NCBI RefSeq assembly: GCF_026262505.1
Contig: NC_067206.1
Location: 7,778,879-7,842,878 of the forward strand
DNA: 64,000 nt
Reading direction: 5' to 3'
Origin: Trichomonas vaginalis G3
Taxonomy: Eukaryota > Parabasalia > Trichomonadida > Trichomonadidae
The notes beneath the pieces are model-generated. The model searched no databases. It saw only the letters and a program-made list of their open reading frames with translations, and was not told the origin of the DNA. Positions 10,671-20,532 of this stretch are shown here, in pieces. Every line of letters starts with the position of its first letter. Positions within the stretch are counted from its first letter, which is position 1. Made by a program: the position numbers and the translations under genes.

Positions 10671-11561
10671 ATGCCAAGCTCAAGTCACCAAACAAATGAA
10701 AGTGAATGTGACTTTAGCCATATTAAGCCACTTGAAATATTTGAGTACCCCAATCAAGCTTCAAAAATTATTTGGGGACTCGAATCGAATAAAATTTTGC
10801 AAATATCTTCACAAATTATAGATATGATCAAAACAAACAAGATAACTATAAAAATGGCAATCCATTTGATTGAAATTTGTGCAAACATACGAGTTAAAGA
10901 AATTGGATTATATGCAGAGTTTTATCAAAAGATATTAAACGAATTTTCGCTAGTCATCAAACCCAAAGATAAGAAATTAGCAGCACTATTATATTATAAA
11001 GGTTTCGAATTTGAAAACTTCAAACCAAAATTTACACAAGAAGAAATTCTCAATATCTATCCGCCGGACTCTCCTTTTTACTACGTTGCTTGGGATAAAG
11101 TCAATGCTATTAAAAGTAGATTCCCAAACCTTGATGTTAATGAGAAATTCGGCCAATGTTTTACTCTACTTGATTGTGCAATTAAATACGGATCAGAGTT
11201 ATGTTTCAATTACTTGATTAATATTGGCGCAAAATATACTTTTATCTCAGAAGATTATGCAGTTCAAGGTGGAAATAAAACCATTTTTATGAGATTAATA
11301 GATGATGGTCACTCATTTGATAAAATGATTAACACTGCAATTGATTATCGAAACTTTGAAATTGCTGAATATCTTCAATGTAATTTTGGGCAAATCCCTG
11401 ATTCGTTAGCAGAAAGCATGTATTTCGGAAATTTTGATGTTGCATCTTTTTTACTATCTAATAGAGCAGATATCAATGACGATTATAATCTTTTTCTTTT
11501 CATATCAATCATCGATTTAATGCATTCTCTTTCTCTATACATAAATCATTCATTTATTTAA
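10671..11561 (+). CDS. DUF3447 / ankyrin protein, upstream part
   Basis: The 296-aa frame starts at an ATG 50 bp after a MITE. Residues about 30-150 are helical. Residues about 160-265 match the trichomonad DUF3447 pattern that precedes ankyrin repeats: CAIKYGSELCFNYLI, AVQGGNKTIFMRLIDDG, then AIDYRNFEIAEYL. The final recognisable repeat ends in LLSNRADIND, after which the frame runs into an A+T-rich palindrome-bearing spacer and stops. Further ankyrin repeats lie downstream (11708-13080), each separated by such spacers. Ankyrin/DUF3447 proteins are a very large trichomonad family, presumably protein-binding scaffolds. The gene is either a pseudogene broken by spacer growth or depends on removal of the spacers. 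Confidence 0.7.
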   Translation: MPSSSHQTNESECDFSHIKPLEIFEYPNQASKIIWGLESNKILQISSQIIDMIKTNKITIKMAIHLIEICANIRVKEIGLYAEFYQKILNEFSLVIKPKDKKLAALLYYKGFEFENFKPKFTQEEILNIYPPDSPFYYVAWDKVNAIKSRFPNLDVNEKFGQCFTLLDCAIKYGSELCFNYLINIGAKYTFISEDYAVQGGNKTIFMRLIDDGHSFDKMINTAIDYRNFEIAEYLQCNFGQIPDSLAESMYFGNFDVASFLLSNRADINDDYNLFLFISIIDLMHSLSLYINHSFI

Positions 11562-12989
11562 TTTTCTTTATTGTTATATCAATCATTGATTTAAGACGTT
11601 TTCTTTATTTACAAATTTATCATTGTTTTATAAGATTCTCTTTCTTTAAATATTTATCTTTATTTAATATCATTACCTTTATTTTCATGACTATCATTAA
11701 ATTATATAATTCATCTAACTTCAATGATTGTCCTCTAAGTATTGCTATCAAAATGGAATCAACTGAAATTATAAGATTCTTAGTCGAACATGGCGCGGAT
11801 GTCAACATGATACTTTTTCTTTTAGCTTTCACATCAATCATTGATTTAAGAAATCCTCTTTATTTTCATATTTATCTTTAACAAATGGAATTCATTTTCT
11901 TTTAATATTCATATCAATCATTGATTAAATACATTATCATAACTTTCACCTCAATCACTTTATAATTATAGTTGTCCTTTTGTTATTGCGATCAAAACAA
12001 GATCAATAGAAATTGTAAAACTCTTAGTAGAACTTGGGGCAGATATCAATATGGAACTTTTTCAATGTCGTATCATATCAATCATTGATTTATTACATTA
12101 TCATAATTTTAATATCATTTTCTGTTTTATGTAATTCAAATGATACTTATAATGATGCTTATAAATTTTCCCTTGTTTTTGCAATCGAGGTTAGATCAAT
12201 CGAAATTGTTCGTTTCTTAGTTGAACATGGCGTAGATGTTAACAGGAAATATTTTCAATTTCTTTTCAAGTTAGTCATTTATTTATAGAATTCTCGTTAT
12301 TTTTATATCAATCATTGATTTAAAATTTTCTTTTGATTGAAATATCAATCATTGATTTACGATTCTCTTCTTATTTACATATCAACAATCACTTTAAGGC
12401 ATTCTTTCTATTTTCATATCAATCATTTATCAAAAATATTCTCTTTCTTTGAATATTTTTCATTGATATAGTACATTCTTTTTCTTTTAATGTCAATCAC
12501 TTATTCATAGAATTATAAATTTTTTCATATCTTTCATTACTTTGTTACATTCAATTAATTGTAATGAAAATCCTCTATGTCTTGCAATCAGAAATAATTC
12601 AATTGAAATCGTCAAGTTATTAGTCCAATATGGTGCAGATGTCAACACGATACTTCTTCTTCCTCTTTTCATATTAATCATTGGTTTAGTCCATTCTCCT
12701 TATTTCCATGTCATTCATTGATTTAAGGCATTTTCTTTCTTTTTACATCAATTATTGATTGATTTAATTCTTTTTTCTTTTTATGTCAATCATTGATTTA
12801 TCAGATTTTCTTTATTTTCATATCAATTATTGGTTTATATAATTCTTTTTATTTTCATATCAATCATAGATTTAAGGCATTCTTTCTAGATTCATATCAA
12901 TCATTTGTTCCTAAAATTCTCTTTCCTCAAATATTTATCATTTATTTATCTAATTCTCTTATTTTTCATAACTATCATTATTTTATTGG
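11490..12989 (+). repeat. Palindrome-bearing spacers between ankyrin repeats
   Basis: The DNA between successive ankyrin pieces consists of loose repeats of about 35-42 bp built on TTTTCATATCAATCATTGAT followed by TTAAGGCATTCTCTT-like sequence. Its core ATCAATCATTGAT is a perfect 13-bp palindrome (centre C). Exact copies lie at 11578, 11833, 11913, 12077, 12307 and 12344, and there are many one- or two-mismatch copies (about 11500, 12385, 12416, 12783, 12857, 12895). Spacers begin just after the GADVN of one repeat and end just before the PLSIA of the next. No trichomonad intron signals (GTAYGT, ACTAACACACAG) are present. Related spacer DNA recurs at about 21715-21830. Confidence 0.85.
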
Positions 12990-13080
12990 ATTCATTTAAT
13001 ATATATGAAAGCCCTCTTAGTATTGCAAAAAGACTATGCTTGAGTGAAATTGTTGAATTCTTAGTACAAAATGGTGCCGT
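11708..13080 (+). pseudogene. Five separated ankyrin repeats of the same gene
   Basis: Five ankyrin units lie at about 11708-11806, 11971-12055, 12137-12246, 12557-12646 and 12990-13080. Each encodes the second half of the repeat fold: PLSIA-like start, then EIVRFLVEHGADVN-like helix and turn. They continue the series of the upstream frame (10671-11561) but are separated by non-coding spacers and do not share one reading frame. The last unit, ending in a short Cys-containing tail near 13100, is duplicated at 21890-21995 and 22207-22320. Confidence 0.75.
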
Positions 13081-13216
13081 GGAATGTGAATTGTGCTCAT
13101 AATTTGGTAATCATGAAAAAAAGATATTATTATAAAAAGATTTCCTTAAAATATTTTGAAACGAGAGAGTAGTACATATAAGTTTATTCAAACAAAAAAA
13201 ATTAGAAAATATATTA

Positions 13217-13630
13217 TTGAAGGAAGAGAATTCCTGGTGAAGACTCCTTTGCTATTGGGAACGGGTCTTTAATTCCTGCCAAAACATCAGGATTGACGTT
13301 TCCTGAAGGTAAATTAACTCCTGTTTCCTCAAGTTTAAGAACTTTGAGTGTCTTTGATGTTAAAATGAAATTAATAACACCAGGAATTGTTAGTTTAGAG
13401 CACTCCGAAATGCAAAGCATTTTCAGTGTTCCAATATGTGGTGCGATCAATCTCAATGCAGAAGAACTTTCCAAATTCAATCTTTTGAGAACTTCCATGA
13501 CCCAGTAAGTTGAGATCTCTTCTGAGTGTGCAAAACTTAAGTTTTTCAAATGTGGACATGATTGGCAAATCAATCTCATGATTTCGTCACTTGGAACTGC
13601 AAATGTATCAAATGGATGAAAAGTCAACAT
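13217..13630 (-). pseudogene. F-box/LRR gene fragment 2 (C-terminal part)
   Basis: This is a near-identical copy of the 3' end of the F-box/LRR gene at 22434-23843, reaching from the stop codon to the FHPFDTFAVPSDEIM segment. Compared with the full gene it lacks 30 bases encoding the LALFGWKNGN segment, an in-frame loss. It has no F-box and no start, so it is a truncated duplicate. Together with fragment 1 and the full gene it shows that this locus has been copied in pieces at least twice. Confidence 0.9.
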
Positions 13631-13994
13631 TGCAATGTTTGTTTCCTTTAAAATACAAAAACTTGATGACATTTCAAAAAACAGCCAAAGAATTTTTTAA
13701 TCAGACCTTTTCTTCTCATTTCATTGTTTGATACTTTTATAAGTATGATAGCAAATCTCTGCCCATCTTAGGAATATATTCGTTGTTTCACGGTAGTGTT
13801 TGATTCCTTTAAAACAATAAAATCATATATTACATCTTACTTCATTGCCAAATGTTGATTGTTACCCTTAAAATTTTTTACATTTTGATGAATATATTAA
13901 ACTTGAATATTACTGATTTGTTCAAATATTACATTTGCAGATATAGTGTTTTAAGAACGTTATTCAGTCAATTATCTTGATCATATACTTTGAT
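13631..13994. other. Intergenic flank of the fold-back Polinton
   Basis: A+T-rich DNA without a gene. It ends at the target duplication of the Polinton inserted at 14001. Confidence 0.5.
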
Positions 13995-14000
13995 TGTCTT
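13995..14000. repeat. Target-site duplication, left (TGTCTT)
   Basis: The six bases before the element are repeated immediately after its right end at 20684-20689. A 6-bp duplication is the known signature of Polinton integration. Confidence 0.92.
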
Positions 14001-14151
14001 AGTAGTAGATGAGTGCGGGTTATGTGACTTTTTTTGTTACATCTATATATAGACGATGCATTAAAATATATTTATTTATAAACACATTAATTTTTAACAT
14101 TAATTTTAAAATAATTTATTTTTTATCTTTTATAAAAGAAGCTATATATAG

Positions 14152-14742
14152 ATGATGTCAGATATTCCGCGATTAATTAAACATTGTTTAAATCCTGAAT
14201 GGGTTAAACTTCAATTTAAAAATGAAGATTGTGAATTATTAAATGAATATGAAAGCCAAAATAAGCTAATGAGGTATAAATATAATGATAAAGAATATTT
14301 AATTTCATGGAATCAATGGAGTCATAATCAAAGACCTCATAAACGAGAAGAAGAAATTGAAAATAATGAAATGGAAATCATTGATGACATTAAAGAGGAT
14401 GGAATTCCTAAATTTTGTAGAAAAACCTTTAGAACTAAGTTAGGAGCATATAAACGTAGAGTATTAAATCCTGAATATCTTAAACATCAATTTAAAAAGG
14501 AAGACTGTGAATTATTAAACGCTAATGAATATGAAAATGCTAAATCAAAACTGAGATATAAATATATTGGAAGTGATGAAAGGTGTAAAGATAAAGATAA
14601 AGTTTATACAGTTTCATATAATAACTGGCACACGTTAGGGATAAGAAAACATTTAGGAGATTATGGTAAAAGTTCTGAATTCTTTAAATCTAGTATGTAC
14701 GAGAGAGTAAAAGAAATTAGAAATAATTATTTTCATGAGTAA
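14152..14742 (+). CDS. Polinton unknown protein with two internal repeats (left arm)
   Basis: The 196-aa frame opens at an ATG directly after CTATATATAG. It contains two copies of a roughly 50-residue motif, at about 12-53 and 105-162. Each runs from LNPE-(W/Y) through F(K)-EDCELLN to KLRYKY and a closing (S/N)-W. Such duplicated tryptophan-containing modules suggest a nucleic-acid-binding or structural role, but I do not recognise the family. Tryptophan, lysine and acidic residues dominate. It is the gene nearest the element end. Its counterpart in the other arm lies at 19942-20532. Confidence 0.65.
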   Translation: MMSDIPRLIKHCLNPEWVKLQFKNEDCELLNEYESQNKLMRYKYNDKEYLISWNQWSHNQRPHKREEEIENNEMEIIDDIKEDGIPKFCRKTFRTKLGAYKRRVLNPEYLKHQFKKEDCELLNANEYENAKSKLRYKYIGSDERCKDKDKVYTVSYNNWHTLGIRKHLGDYGKSSEFFKSSMYERVKEIRNNYFHE

Positions 14743-14833
14743 AAGATTCACTACCATAATGAAATAAAAAAATAAACTTTAAAAATTCATGTCTTACATT
14801 TTTGAATAATTTATTTTTTTAATTCGTAAGAAA

Positions 14834-15944
14834 ATGAGTGTCAAAACTAACGATGTTAAAAAATTAGGATTCACAAACGAGGAAATAAAGGATATATTAG
14901 AGGAGGCAGGTTATGAAGTTAATAAATATTATTTAAGAAATTGTCAAAAATTCGCGGAGTTATTAAATGAATTTGATTATGATGGAAAAATGAATAAAGA
15001 TGATGTTATAAATTTCTTATATCCTACATCTGAAGAAGAAAAACCTAAAGAACCTGATGTTTTCCCTGAATATTATGAAGAACGAATTAAAGATGATGAA
15101 TATGATGAAATTGAAATTGAAAGACTGAAAAAAATAAGAGATGAAATAAATGAAAAAATTAAGGAATTAAGAGAAGTTGAAAATATAATGAGAATGAAGT
15201 AGAGGGTTTAATGAATATCCCAGCTTCAGAATCAGAAGTTCAAAAATCACATGAGGAAAGATATAAAAATTACTTTTTGGAATCAACTAAAAATTTATTA
15301 GATGGTGATATTGACGAAACACTTTCAGAAGAAGGTACTAAATTTATTCGTAAACATAAGCTTCAGTTTATTGACGATGGAGATTTCCATGTATATTACT
15401 TTCACCTCCTCTTGATTCTGAAAAATTCAAAAAAGCACTGAAAAATGTAACATATGCAACAAATACGATTAAGAAAGAAGACCATGATATTTACACAAAT
15501 TATTATTTAAATAAATGCACAGGTGTTGATAAAGTTTTTGATTTATTAGATAAAATATCAAAAGAAACAATTGGTACATATAAAATTTTATGTGATTGTG
15601 GTTTCATTGTTGAAGATACCGTTGATGTTTCATATGAAAGAACAGCTCCGAAGGAGGACGAAGTGGAAAGATCTATTCCATTCGTTATTAAGAACATAAA
15701 AGATATGAAAACCTATAAACATTTATTTATTCATTCATTTCAGAAAAAAATGGAAGCAACACATAAATCATCTCGTCATCATTTCATAGCTATTCACACA
15801 TTCCTTTTCAAAGTTGTGAAATTAAATAAGACAGGAATTAGATTTAATGTATCAGGGTACGCATTCTTGAGTAAATTAAAATGTATTCGTCACGTCGCAG
15901 ATGATAAAAATTTATGTGTTCTTAATTCATTTTATGGACTTTAG
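14834..15944 (+). pseudogene. Polinton unknown gene, left-arm copy of the 370-aa gene
   Basis: This part of the fossil corresponds to the open 370-aa gene of the right arm (18738-19850). It has the same N-terminal helical domain and an acidic middle. It is a broken copy. Confidence 0.8.
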
Positions 15945-16003
15945 CCCTGGACTTTAAAAAAATAAACTTTATTTTTATATTCTAATTTTTTATTCTTACA
16001 TAA

Positions 16004-16978
16004 ATGAACAAAAACGGAACAGCTAAAATGAATGATAATCAAATTAGAGCAGAAGGTAGAAGGTTATTTAAACGCTTCTATAACATTCCTGATGGTGTTA
16101 ATCCTAAAACTCGTAGAAGTTATTTAAATGAAGCCATAGATGCATATGAAGGATTTGACATTTCATCAGAAAGTGAGAGGTTAGCAAGAATGTTAAACGT
16201 TAATATTGATTTCTATTATTGTGACCCTCAACCAGAAGACGTAGACATTAACAAGGTTGACTTTCCATTAGTGGAAACAATAATGATAGATCCAGAATTT
16301 GAAACAGTAAATATTTTATTAACACAGAGTCCATGTGGAAAACTTCACGCTGACAGAATAACAGACGTTGAAGCACTCACAGGATATAAAGTTTGCCCAT
16401 ATTGTAAAGAAGAAGTATATTCTATCCGTGATGATCCAGAAAGGAAAAACCAAAGAAGATTTTTAAAACATTGTGAGAAATGTAAAGAAAATAATGGAAG
16501 ATTAATTCAAGACGTTCAATTGCAAAAGACCCAGCAACCATATGCACCACATATCACGAAACAGAAGATATATCAGTGGTTATTAGCTCACAATTTGCAG
16601 AAATATTATAAACCAACAAGATATTATATTACTTTTGACTTCGAAACATTAGAGACTAAAGAAGAACTTCAACTTTCTGAGTGTGCAACTTTGAACGCTT
16701 ACTTAAAACCATTCATGGTATCATCAACGGTTAAATTAAACGATAAAACATATACGAGGAATTTTTGCTTAACATCAAGTGATTCTTTTATTTCTGATTG
16801 GATTGAGTTTTTATTTTCAACCTGTTCATTAGTTGCTAAATCAAATATTGAACAATATGAAGAATTATTGAAGCCGCAAACGGACTCTTTAAGTCCTGAA
16901 GGTCTTTCAGACCAAACATTAAATGAGAAACAGAAGGGAGCAATGAAAGAGCATTTAGATGAAAGGATTAAATCGTGA
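16004..16978 (+). CDS. Polinton protein-primed PolB, N-terminal/exonuclease part (left arm)
   Basis: The frame starts at an ATG after an AATAAACTTTATTTTT leader. Residues about 130-165 contain paired cysteines (CPYC, CEKC) resembling a small zinc site. The ExoI motif of family B polymerases follows at about 210 (YITFDFETLE). Only the front of the exonuclease domain is present before the arm ends. The parent gene would have replicated the element from a protein primer; this copy is an incomplete fossil. Confidence 0.8.
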   Translation: MNKNGTAKMNDNQIRAEGRRLFKRFYNIPDGVNPKTRRSYLNEAIDAYEGFDISSESERLARMLNVNIDFYYCDPQPEDVDINKVDFPLVETIMIDPEFETVNILLTQSPCGKLHADRITDVEALTGYKVCPYCKEEVYSIRDDPERKNQRRFLKHCEKCKENNGRLIQDVQLQKTQQPYAPHITKQKIYQWLLAHNLQKYYKPTRYYITFDFETLETKEELQLSECATLNAYLKPFMVSSTVKLNDKTYTRNFCLTSSDSFISDWIEFLFSTCSLVAKSNIEQYEELLKPQTDSLSPEGLSDQTLNEKQKGAMKEHLDERIKS

Positions 16979-18678
16979 TAGTATTGAAAATCATCCATTA
17001 AAACATTATTTTTAGTATCTCTTTCTGCTTTTTCATCTTGTTTCTTATATGATTCAATTTTATATTTCCAATACTTTTTCGTTAATTCAAAACTTGATTC
17101 CACATTTTCTTCTTCTGGATATGTTTCGTTAGGATTGAAGTCTTTATATGCTAAAGCGTAACGAATCATTGATGCATTCGATGATAATGAAAGATTATGG
17201 AGCATGTCAATTTTATAAACAAATGTTTCTTCAATAATTTTATCAATTGGGTCAATCATAATTTCAACATCTTTATTACAATAATGAATAAAATATTCTA
17301 ATCTATTCTTAAAGTTTTTAGCATCATTGAGATATATTTGATAATCTGAATCTGATATTGTTTCTTGTGTTAATGCTGAATAAAATGAATCTTGAGTGAA
17401 TGGTTCCTTTTTATATAATTCTTCTTCGTAATTCTCCCATGTGATGAATTGATATGGGAAGAATGATTTAACACGTGATTTATTGTTTCCGAAATCTTGA
17501 GTAAATTGGTCTAATGTTCCACCCGCTATATAATTTCTGATGTCAATAAATCTCAATTCATATGGCCAGTTTGTTTTCTTTACAATGATTTGCTTAAATT
17601 GAGAAGAAGAACCCAGCATTGATTTTATCTTCCATTTTGCAGTATTTAAATCACGAAGAATTAAATTTAAATCAAACTTTCCCGAATTAAAACCAATGAT
17701 ATTCACTTTATTAAATTCTTCATCTAAAAGCTCTTTCATTGCTCCCTTCTGTTTCTCATTTAATGTTTGGTCTGAAAGACCTTCAGGACTTAAAGAGTCC
17801 GTTTGTGGCTTCAATAATTCTTCATATTGTTCAATATTTGATTTAGCAACTAATGAACAGGTTGAAAATAAAAACTCAATCCAATCAGAAATAAAAGAAT
17901 CACTTGATGTTAAGCAAAAATTCCTCGTATATGTTTTATCGTTTAATTTAACCGTTGATGATACCATGAATGGTTTTAAGTAAGCGTTCAAAGTTGCACA
18001 CTCAGAAAGTTGAAGTTCTTCTTTAGTCTCTAATGTTTCGAAGTCAAAAGTAATATAATATCTTGTTGGTTTATAATATTTCTGCAAATTGTGAGCTAAT
18101 AACCACTGATATATCTTCTGTTTCGTGATATGTGGTGCATATGGTTGCTGGGTCTTTTGCAATTGAACGTCTTGAATTAATCTTCCATTATTTTCTTTAC
18201 ATTTCTCACAATGTTTTAAAAATCTTCTTTGGTTTTTCCTTTCTGGATCATCACGGATAGAATATACTTCTTCTTTACAATATGGGCAAACTTTATATCC
18301 TGTGAGTGCTTCAACGTCTGTTATTCTGTCAGCGTGAAGTTTTCCACATGGACTCTGTGTTAATAAAATATTTACTGTTTCAAATTCTGGATCTATCATT
18401 ATTGTTTCCACTAATGGAAAGTCAACCTTGTTAATGTCTACGTCTTCTGGTTGAGGGTCACAATAATAGAAATCAATATTAACGTTTAACATTCTTGCTA
18501 ACCTCTCACTTTCTGATGAAATGTCAAATCCTTCATATGCATCTATGGCTTCATTTAAATAACTTCTACGAGTTTTAGGATTAACACCATCAGGAATGTT
18601 ATAGAAGCGTTTAAATAACCTTCTACCTTCTGCTCTAATTTGATTATCATTCATTTTAGCTGTTCCGTTTTTGTTCAT
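16699..18678 (-). CDS. Polinton protein-primed PolB, N-terminal/exonuclease part (right arm)
   Basis: The frame reads from the right arm through the unique spacer and ends in the back of the left arm. It holds the cysteine pairs (CPYC, CEKC) and all three 3'-5' exonuclease motifs of family B polymerases: ExoI FDFETLE, ExoII GFNSGKFDLNLIL and ExoIII CNKDVEIM. The polymerase palm motifs are absent. Only a fossil remnant of the replication enzyme is present, so no activity is expected beyond, at most, exonuclease-like fold. Confidence 0.85.
   Translation of the reverse strand: MNKNGTAKMNDNQIRAEGRRLFKRFYNIPDGVNPKTRRSYLNEAIDAYEGFDISSESERLARMLNVNIDFYYCDPQPEDVDINKVDFPLVETIMIDPEFETVNILLTQSPCGKLHADRITDVEALTGYKVCPYCKEEVYSIRDDPERKNQRRFLKHCEKCKENNGRLIQDVQLQKTQQPYAPHITKQKIYQWLLAHNLQKYYKPTRYYITFDFETLETKEELQLSECATLNAYLKPFMVSSTVKLNDKTYTRNFCLTSSDSFISDWIEFLFSTCSLVAKSNIEQYEELLKPQTDSLSPEGLSDQTLNEKQKGAMKELLDEEFNKVNIIGFNSGKFDLNLILRDLNTAKWKIKSMLGSSSQFKQIIVKKTNWPYELRFIDIRNYIAGGTLDQFTQDFGNNKSRVKSFFPYQFITWENYEEELYKKEPFTQDSFYSALTQETISDSDYQIYLNDAKNFKNRLEYFIHYCNKDVEIMIDPIDKIIEETFVYKIDMLHNLSLSSNASMIRYALAYKDFNPNETYPEEENVESSFELTKKYWKYKIESYKKQDEKAERDTKNNVLMDDFQYYHDLILSSKCSFIAPFCFSFNVWSERPSGLKESVCGFNNSSYCSIFDLATNEQVENKNSIQSEIKESLDVKQKFLVYVLSFNLTVDDTMNGFK
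16882..16913. repeat. Mini-hairpin module 6 (inside PolB, left arm)
   Basis: GGACTCTTTAAGTCC (16882-16896), then GGTCTTTCAGACC (16901-16913), preceded by AAGCCGCAAAC. It lies in frame in the PolB remnant (TDSLSPEGLSDQT). The mirror copy is at 17768-17799 in the right arm. Confidence 0.93.
16953..17729. other. Unique spacer of the fold-back Polinton
   Basis: These 777 bases carry the middle of the right-arm polymerase gene and have no inverted partner. At the left junction the sequence TTTAGATGAA (16954-16963) matches the start of the spacer on the other side on the opposite strand (17720-17729). This is a 10-base microhomology at which the fold-back could have formed. Confidence 0.8.
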
Positions 18679-18737
18679 TTATGTAAGAATAAAAAATTAG
18701 AATATAAAAATAAAGTTTATTTTTTTAAAGTCCAGGG

Positions 18738-19850
18738 CTAAAGTCCATAAAATGAATTAAGAACACATAAATTTTTATCATCTGCGACGTGACGAATACA
18801 TTTTAATTTACTCAAGAATGCGTACCCTGATACATTAAATCTAATTCCTGTCTTATTTAATTTCACAACTTTGAAAAGGAATGTGTGAATAGCTATGAAA
18901 TGATGACGAGATGATTTATGTGTTGCTTCCATTTTTTCTGAAATGAATGAATAAATATAATGTTTATAGGTTTTCATATCTTTTATGTTCTTAATAACGA
19001 ATGGAATAGATCTTTCCACTTCGTCCTCCTTCGGAGCTGTTCTTTCATATGAAACATCAACGGTATCTTCAACAATGAAACCACAATCACATAAAATTTT
19101 ATATGTACCAATTGTTTCTTTTGATATTTTATCTAATAAATCAAAAACTTTATCAACACCTGTGCATTTATTTAAATAATAATTTGTGTAAATATCATGG
19201 TCTTCTTTCTTAATCGTATTTGTTGCATATGTTACATTTTTCAGTGCTTTTTTGAATTTTTCAGAATCAAGAGGAGGTGAAAGTAATATACATGGAAAAT
19301 CTCCATCGTCAATAAACTGAAGCTTATGTTTACGAATAAATTTAGTACCTTCTTCTGAAAGTGTTTCGTCAATATCACCATCTAATAAATTTTTAGTTGA
19401 TTCCAAAAAGTAATTTTTATATCTTTCCTCATGTGATTTTTGAACTTCTGATTCTGAAGCTGGGATATTCATTAAACCCTCTACTTCATTCTCATTATAT
19501 TTTTCAACTTCTCTTAATTCCTTAATTTTTTCATTTATTTCATCTCTTATTTTTTTCAGTCTTTCAATTTCAATTTCATCATATTCATCATCTTTAATTC
19601 GTTCTTCATAATATTCAGGGAAAACATCAGGTTCTTTAGGTTTTTCTTCTTCAGATGTAGGATATAAGAAATTTATAACATCATCTTTATTCATTTTTCC
19701 ATCATAATCAAATTCATTTAATAACTCCGCGAATTTTTGACAATTTCTTAAATAATATTTATTAACTTCATAACCTGCCTCCTCTAATATATCCTTTATT
19801 TCCTCGTTTGTGAATCCTAATTTTTTAACATCGTTAGTTTTGACACTCAT
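18738..19850 (-). CDS. Polinton unknown 370-aa protein (right arm)
   Basis: The protein starts MSVKTNDVKKLGFTNEEI. Residues 1-65 form a small helical domain that resembles the start of the 354-aa product at 61607-62671 in the other Polinton (shared pattern: KLxxxEIKxxLxEAxxEVxKxY, then a helix ending F(L/I)xP). Residues 70-150 are highly charged and probably coiled-coil. Residues 230-310 include CDCGF and a VERSIPFVIKNI segment. It lies directly upstream of PolB in both elements, separated by a short AATAAA/T-rich leader. The position suggests a replication-linked job such as terminal protein or accessory factor, but that is inference. Confidence 0.7.
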   Translation of the reverse strand: MSVKTNDVKKLGFTNEEIKDILEEAGYEVNKYYLRNCQKFAELLNEFDYDGKMNKDDVINFLYPTSEEEKPKEPDVFPEYYEERIKDDEYDEIEIERLKKIRDEINEKIKELREVEKYNENEVEGLMNIPASESEVQKSHEERYKNYFLESTKNLLDGDIDETLSEEGTKFIRKHKLQFIDDGDFPCILLSPPLDSEKFKKALKNVTYATNTIKKEDHDIYTNYYLNKCTGVDKVFDLLDKISKETIGTYKILCDCGFIVEDTVDVSYERTAPKEDEVERSIPFVIKNIKDMKTYKHYIYSFISEKMEATHKSSRHHFIAIHTFLFKVVKLNKTGIRFNVSGYAFLSKLKCIRHVADDKNLCVLNSFYGL

Positions 19851-19941
19851 TTTCTTACGAATTAAAAAAATAAATTATTCAAAAATGTAAGACATGAATT
19901 TTTAAAGTTTATTTTTTTATTTCATTATGGTAGTGAATCTT

Positions 19942-20532
19942 TTACTCATGAAAATAATTATTTCTAATTTCTTTTACTCTCTCGTACATACTAGATTTAA
20001 AGAATTCAGAACTTTTACCATAATCTCCTAAATGTTTTCTTATCCCTAACGTGTGCCAGTTATTATATGAAACTGTATAAACTTTATCTTTATCTTTACA
20101 CCTTTCATCACTTCCAATATATTTTATCTCAGTTTTGATTTAGCATTTTCATATTCATTAGCGTTTAATAATTCACAGTCTCCTTCTTTTTAAATTGATG
20201 TTTAAGATATTCAGGATTTAATACTCTACGTTTATATGCTCCTAACTTAGTTCTAAAGGTTTTCTACAAAATTTAGGAATTCCATCCTCTTTAATGTCAT
20301 CAATGATTTCCATTTCATTATTTTCAATTTCTTCTTCTCGTTTATGAGGTCTTTGATTATGACTCCATTGATTCCATGAAATTAAATATTCTTTATCATT
20401 ATATTTATACCTCATTAGCTTATTTTGGCTTTCATATTCATTTAATAATTCACAATCTTCATTTTTAAATTGAAGTTTAACCCATTCAGGATTTAAACAA
20501 TGTTTAATTAATCGCGGAATATCTGACATCAT
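19942..20532 (-). pseudogene. Polinton unknown gene, right-arm copy of the 196-aa gene
   Basis: Mirror counterpart of 14152-14742; a broken copy in the right arm. Confidence 0.8.

Larger units (their letters stand above)
14001..16952. repeat. Left arm of the fold-back Polinton
   Basis: A 2952-bp arm that matches the reverse complement of 17730-20683 with only scattered differences. Because the whole arm is inverted-repeated, the original terminal inverted repeat of the parent element cannot be delimited here. Short leaders before its genes contain CTATATATAG, AATAAACTTTA and T-runs. Confidence 0.95.
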
